Assembly: GCA_964540965.1 (NCBI GenBank)
Contig: CAZIOT010000002.1
Location: 124,001 to 188,000, forward strand
Direction: 5' to 3'
DNA from: JADYZU01 sp964540965
GTDB lineage: Bacteria; Pseudomonadota; Alphaproteobacteria; Rhodobacterales; Rhodobacteraceae
Length of the DNA: 64,000 nt
Below the pieces are notes generated by a model, which saw only the letters and a list, made by a program, of their open reading frames with translations, made no database searches and was not told the origin of the DNA. The translations under genes and the position numbers were made by a program. Numbering within the stretch: the stretch's first letter is position 1; each line of letters starts with the position of its first letter. Below are positions 61,188-64,000 of this stretch, one piece after another.

Positions 61188-62408
61188 TCACGACCGATAA
61201 TCGGCGTTGATGTCGATATAGCCATGCGTCAGGTCGCAGGTCCACACCGTCGCCGAACCCGCGCCGATCCCCAGATCGACGCCGATCACCAGTTCCTGCC
61301 GCTTCATGTAGGCGCTGGTCGCATCCTCGGAGTAATCCGGCGCGCGCCAGCCGTCGCGGGCGACCCAGATGTCGCCAAAGCGGATCGACAGACGGTCGCG
61401 GTCGGCGGCGGCGCCCGACTTGCCCACCGCCATCACGACGCGGCCCCAGTTGGCGTCCTCGCCCGCCACCGCGGTCTTGACCAGCGGCGAATTGGCGATG
61501 GCCATGGCGACCTTGAAAGCGTCAGGATCCGAGGCGGCGCCCTGCACCTGCACCTCGATCAGTTTGGTCGCGCCCTCGCCATCGCGGACCACCTGCAAGG
61601 CCAGATCGCGCATCACGCCTTCCAGCGCGGCGGCAAAGCCGGCATCGCCCGTCACGTCGACGCCCGAGCCGCCGGTCGCGGCGACCAGCAGCGTGTCCGA
61701 GGTCGAGGTATCGCTGTCGACGGTGATGCAGTTGAAGGTCCGGTCGGTGGCGCGGCTGACCAGTGCCTGCAACGCCTGATGGCCGATCTTCGCATCGGTA
61801 AAGACATAGACCAGCATCGTCGCCATGTCGGGCGCGACCATGCCCGATCCCTTGGCGATGCCGGCGATGCTGACCTTGCGGCCGCCGACATCCACCGTCG
61901 CGGCGGCGCCCTTGGGGAATGTGTCGGTGGTCATGATCGCGCGGGCGGCGGCGGCGATGCCGCCCTGATCCAGCCCGGCGCGCAGGTCATCCAGAACCGA
62001 GGTGATCCGTTCCCAGGGTAGCGGCTCGCCGATGACCCCGGTCGAGGAGGTGAACACCCGGCGCGGGTCGATATCCAGCGCGGCGGCGGCAGCGGTGCAG
62101 ATCGCGGACACGGCCTGCGCGCCGCCACGGCCGGTAAAGGCGTTGGAATTGCCGGAATTGACCAGGATCGCGGCGCGCCCGTCCTGCGGGCCGCCGTTCT
62201 TGTCCTGGCAATCCAGCACGGCGGCCGACCGCGTGGCCGACCGGGTAAAGGCGCCGGCGACCGTGGTCCCCGGCGCAAGTTCGACAAGCATCACATCGGT
62301 TCGCCCCTTGTAGCGCACGCCGGCCGCCGTGGCGGCAAAGCGCACGCCCTCGATCACGGGCAGGTCGGGGAACGCGGCGGGCGCGAGGGGCGAAACCTTG
62401 TGGGCCAT
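61188..62408 (-). CDS. argJ: Bifunctional ornithine acetyltransferase/N-acetylglutamate synthase
   Basis: 406-residue ArgJ. It transfers acetyl from N-acetylornithine to glutamate and can also use acetyl-CoA (arginine synthesis, cytoplasm). The self-cleavage site is Ala-Thr in APDMATMLVYVFTDA; the Thr becomes the N-terminal nucleophile of the beta chain. Other landmarks: NSGNSNAFTGRGG and GEDANWGRVVMAVGKSG. The length is typical. It lies 5 bases after the peptidyl-prolyl isomerase gene. Confidence 0.97.
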   Translation of the reverse strand: MAHKVSPLAPAAFPDLPVIEGVRFAATAAGVRYKGRTDVMLVELAPGTTVAGAFTRSATRSAAVLDCQDKNGGPQDGRAAILVNSGNSNAFTGRGGAQAVSAICTAAAAALDIDPRRVFTSSTGVIGEPLPWERITSVLDDLRAGLDQGGIAAAARAIMTTDTFPKGAAATVDVGGRKVSIAGIAKGSGMVAPDMATMLVYVFTDAKIGHQALQALVSRATDRTFNCITVDSDTSTSDTLLVAATGGSGVDVTGDAGFAAALEGVMRDLALQVVRDGEGATKLIEVQVQGAASDPDAFKVAMAIANSPLVKTAVAGEDANWGRVVMAVGKSGAAADRDRLSIRFGDIWVARDGWRAPDYSEDATSAYMKRQELVIGVDLGIGAGSATVWTCDLTHGYIDINADYRS

Positions 62409-62413
62409 CGGGA

Positions 62414-63319
62414 TTATTCCGCCGTCAGCAGGTCGATGGCATTGACCAAGGCCGGGTCGAACTGGCCCGGCTCGGCCCTGGTGATCGTCGCCGCGGCTTC
62501 GAGATCGGAAACATGCTGTTCGATGGCGGCCGATTGCAGTTCGCCGCGGATCTGGTCGCGGACCAGATCGATCGGCGGGGCGGCCTGCGCGCGGGTTTCG
62601 TTCAACCGGATGATGTGCCAGCCGAATTGCGTCTCGACCGGGCCGCCGACGGTGCCGGCTTCCATCGCCACGACGGCAGCCGAGAAGGGCTCTACCATCA
62701 GGTCGGGGGTGAACCAGCCCAGATCGCCGCCATTGGCGCCCGATCCGGTATCGGTCGACAGTTCCTGCGCCAGCGCGGCGAAATCCTCGCCCGCGTTCAG
62801 GCGGTCAAGCACGGCCTGCGCCTCTTCCTGCGAAGCGACCAGGATATGGGCGGCGTTGTATTCGGTCTGCGCATTCTCGGCCGAATAGGTTTCGTCATAC
62901 CTGGCCTGGATCTGTTCGTCACTGACGGCAGTCTCGAGAAAGCCCTGCACCGCAAAGCCGGCCTGAAGGGTGCGCTGGTTGTTGTCCAGTTCGATCTGCA
63001 CCTGATCGGAAATGCCGTCGACCGTATCGGCCAGCACCTGCTGCTGGACAAGCTGGGTCAGCACGCCGTCGAACAGGATATCCGGCGGCAGCTGGCGATA
63101 TTGTTCGGGCAGTTGCTGGGCCGCAGAGATCAGGTGGCCGACGGTGATCTCGGTGCCGTTGACGGTGGCAAGGACGGTGTCGCGCCCGGCCTCCTCATAA
63201 GCGGGGGCCGCCTCCTCGGTCGTGGTCTCGGTGGCGGCTTCCTCGGTCGCCTCCTGCGCCAGCGCCGGCATGGCCAGCGCCCAGATCGCCGTCGAGGCAA
63301 GCATGAGTTGTTTCAGCAT
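62414..63319 (-). CDS. Periplasmic PpiC/parvulin-type peptidyl-prolyl isomerase
   Basis: 301-residue foldase. Signal peptide MLKQLMLASTAIWALAMPALA, cleavage after ALA near residue 21, then a Glu/Thr-rich stretch (residues 22-45), a SurA_N-like helical domain (about 46-150) and a parvulin domain (about 152-250, AAHILVASQEEAQAVLDRLNAGEDFAALAQELS and GGDLGWFTPDLMVEPFSAAV). It assists folding of exported proteins. The start at 63319 has AAGGGA 8 bases upstream; the longer frame would hide the signal peptide. Divergent from secA, which fits a secretion theme. Confidence 0.93.
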   Translation of the reverse strand: MLKQLMLASTAIWALAMPALAQEATEEAATETTTEEAAPAYEEAGRDTVLATVNGTEITVGHLISAAQQLPEQYRQLPPDILFDGVLTQLVQQQVLADTVDGISDQVQIELDNNQRTLQAGFAVQGFLETAVSDEQIQARYDETYSAENAQTEYNAAHILVASQEEAQAVLDRLNAGEDFAALAQELSTDTGSGANGGDLGWFTPDLMVEPFSAAVVAMEAGTVGGPVETQFGWHIIRLNETRAQAAPPIDLVRDQIRGELQSAAIEQHVSDLEAAATITRAEPGQFDPALVNAIDLLTAE

Positions 63320-63357
63320 CCAGACATTCCCTTGAAGTGCGGGCCGGGTGGCCCACG

Positions 63358-63386
63358 TTGACACTGTTGCAGCCGCCCCTTACATC
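63358..63386 (+). promoter_or_regulatory. Probable secA promoter
   Basis: TTGACA (63358-63363), 17-bp spacer, TACATC (63381-63386), followed by a leader of about 100 bases to the secA ATG. It lies in the divergent gap with the isomerase gene. Confidence 0.55.
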
Positions 63387-63493
63387 GCGCAATGCCTTGG
63401 GGGGCCGCTTTCGGCGCCCTGTTTATGACGCGGCTCCGGGGGCCACAAGCGACCTCCTCGCACTTTGCCGTCAAAGAACCGGAGGATCGGTTG

Positions 63494-64000
63494 ATGCTGG
63501 GATTGGGAACGCTGGCGCGCAAGGTGTTCGGCACCCCGAACGAGCGGAAGGTCAAGGCGACCTGGCCCCTCGTCGGCAGGATCTCCGCGCTGGAACCCGA
63601 ATTCCAGAAGCTGACGGACGAGGGCCTGCGGCAGAAGACCGACGAACTGTCGGCCCGCGCCCAGAACGGCGAAAGCCTGGACGACCTTCTGCCCGAAGCC
63701 TTTGCCAATTGCCGCGAGGCCGCGCGCCGCGCCCTTGGCCTGCGCGCCTTTGACGTGCAGCTTCTGGGCGGCATCTTTCTGCATCAGGGCAATATCGCCG
63801 AGATGAAGACCGGCGAGGGCAAGACCCTTGTCGCCACCTTTCCGGCCTATCTCAATGCGTTGACCCGCAAGGGCGTGCATGTGGTGACGGTGAACGATTA
63901 CCTTGCGCGGCGCGACGCGGAATGGATGGGCAAGGTCTATGCCATGCTGGGCCTGACCACCGGCGTCGTCGTGCCGCAGCAGCCCGAGGCGGAAAAGCGC
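63494..64000 (+). CDS. secA: Preprotein translocase ATPase SecA (5' part, partial)
   Basis: First 169 residues of SecA; the gene runs off the window end. N-terminus MLGLGTLARKVFGTPNERK is typical of alphaproteobacterial SecA. Walker A is in AEMKTGEGKTLVATFPAYL, and the nearby VHVVTVNDYLARRDAEWMG is diagnostic of the DEAD motor domain. SecA drives precursor proteins through SecYEG using ATP. GGAGG precedes the ATG at 63494 by about 9 bases. Confidence 0.97.
   Translation, partial: MLGLGTLARKVFGTPNERKVKATWPLVGRISALEPEFQKLTDEGLRQKTDELSARAQNGESLDDLLPEAFANCREAARRALGLRAFDVQLLGGIFLHQGNIAEMKTGEGKTLVATFPAYLNALTRKGVHVVTVNDYLARRDAEWMGKVYAMLGLTTGVVVPQQPEAEKR

Overview
The window is about 68% G+C by eye, densely packed, and rich in ATGA/GTGA start-stop overlaps. 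Its content (gltB, queG, mtgA, an FzlA-like protein, argJ next to a PpiC-type foldase and secA, and an FNR-type box) points to an alphaproteobacterium of the Rhodobacteraceae type. This is judged from protein character only; no 16S or tRNA gene is present. Both ends are cut inside genes (gltB on the left, secA on the right). No CRISPR array, insertion sequence, phage gene or tRNA was found.

Layout. 1-11.3 kb: housekeeping and small metabolic genes (gltB 3' part, an unknown protein and a DUF1269 protein around an FNR box, mtgA, fzlA-like, queG, App1-like phosphatase, a 61-aa protein, EamA exporter, a Gfo/Idh/MocA-aldo/keto reductase fusion, ohr). 11.4-18.7 kb (+): a ROK-regulated operon with a ribose-type ABC importer, an SDR, a DadA-like flavoenzyme and a SelA/DgaE-like PLP enzyme; substrate unknown. 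18.7-29.8 kb (-): a LacI-regulated operon with a complete MalFGK-type sugar ABC importer, a GH63-like alpha-glucosidase, a GH42 beta-galactosidase and a kinase-phospholyase fusion resembling hydroxylysine kinase plus 5-phosphohydroxylysine phospholyase. I read it as a cytoplasmic pathway for glucosyl-galactosyl-hydroxylysine, the collagen glyco-amino acid. This is the most interesting prediction in the window.

29.9-59.6 kb: a large aromatic-catabolism region. A dipeptide-type ABC importer and a CrtI-like flavoprotein (-) diverge from isatin hydrolase, a second CrtI-like flavoprotein, a MarR regulator and a two-subunit indolepyruvate:ferredoxin oxidoreductase homologue (+). Next come a StyA/StyB-like two-component monooxygenase with an SDR (-), an AraC activator (+), and a 2-aminobenzoyl-CoA (anthranilyl-CoA) cluster: CoA ligase, bifunctional monooxygenase/reductase, Rid-fold protein, thioesterase, acyl-CoA dehydrogenases, hydratases, 3-hydroxyacyl-CoA dehydrogenase, thiolase and glutaryl-CoA dehydrogenase. 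Together they suggest indole or indole-acetate -> isatin -> isatinate (2-aminophenylglyoxylate) -> 2-aminobenzoyl-CoA -> C7 dicarboxylyl-CoA -> glutaryl-CoA -> crotonyl-CoA. A palindrome TTCAAGSTTGAA lies at two promoters of this region, upstream of the SDR and between the bifunctional enzyme and the divergent hydratase.

59.9-64 kb: a flavin reductase, a 44-aa protein too short for ordinary gene callers, mutT, argJ, a periplasmic peptidyl-prolyl isomerase and the start of secA. The largest gene-free stretch is about 270 bases (59585-59856).
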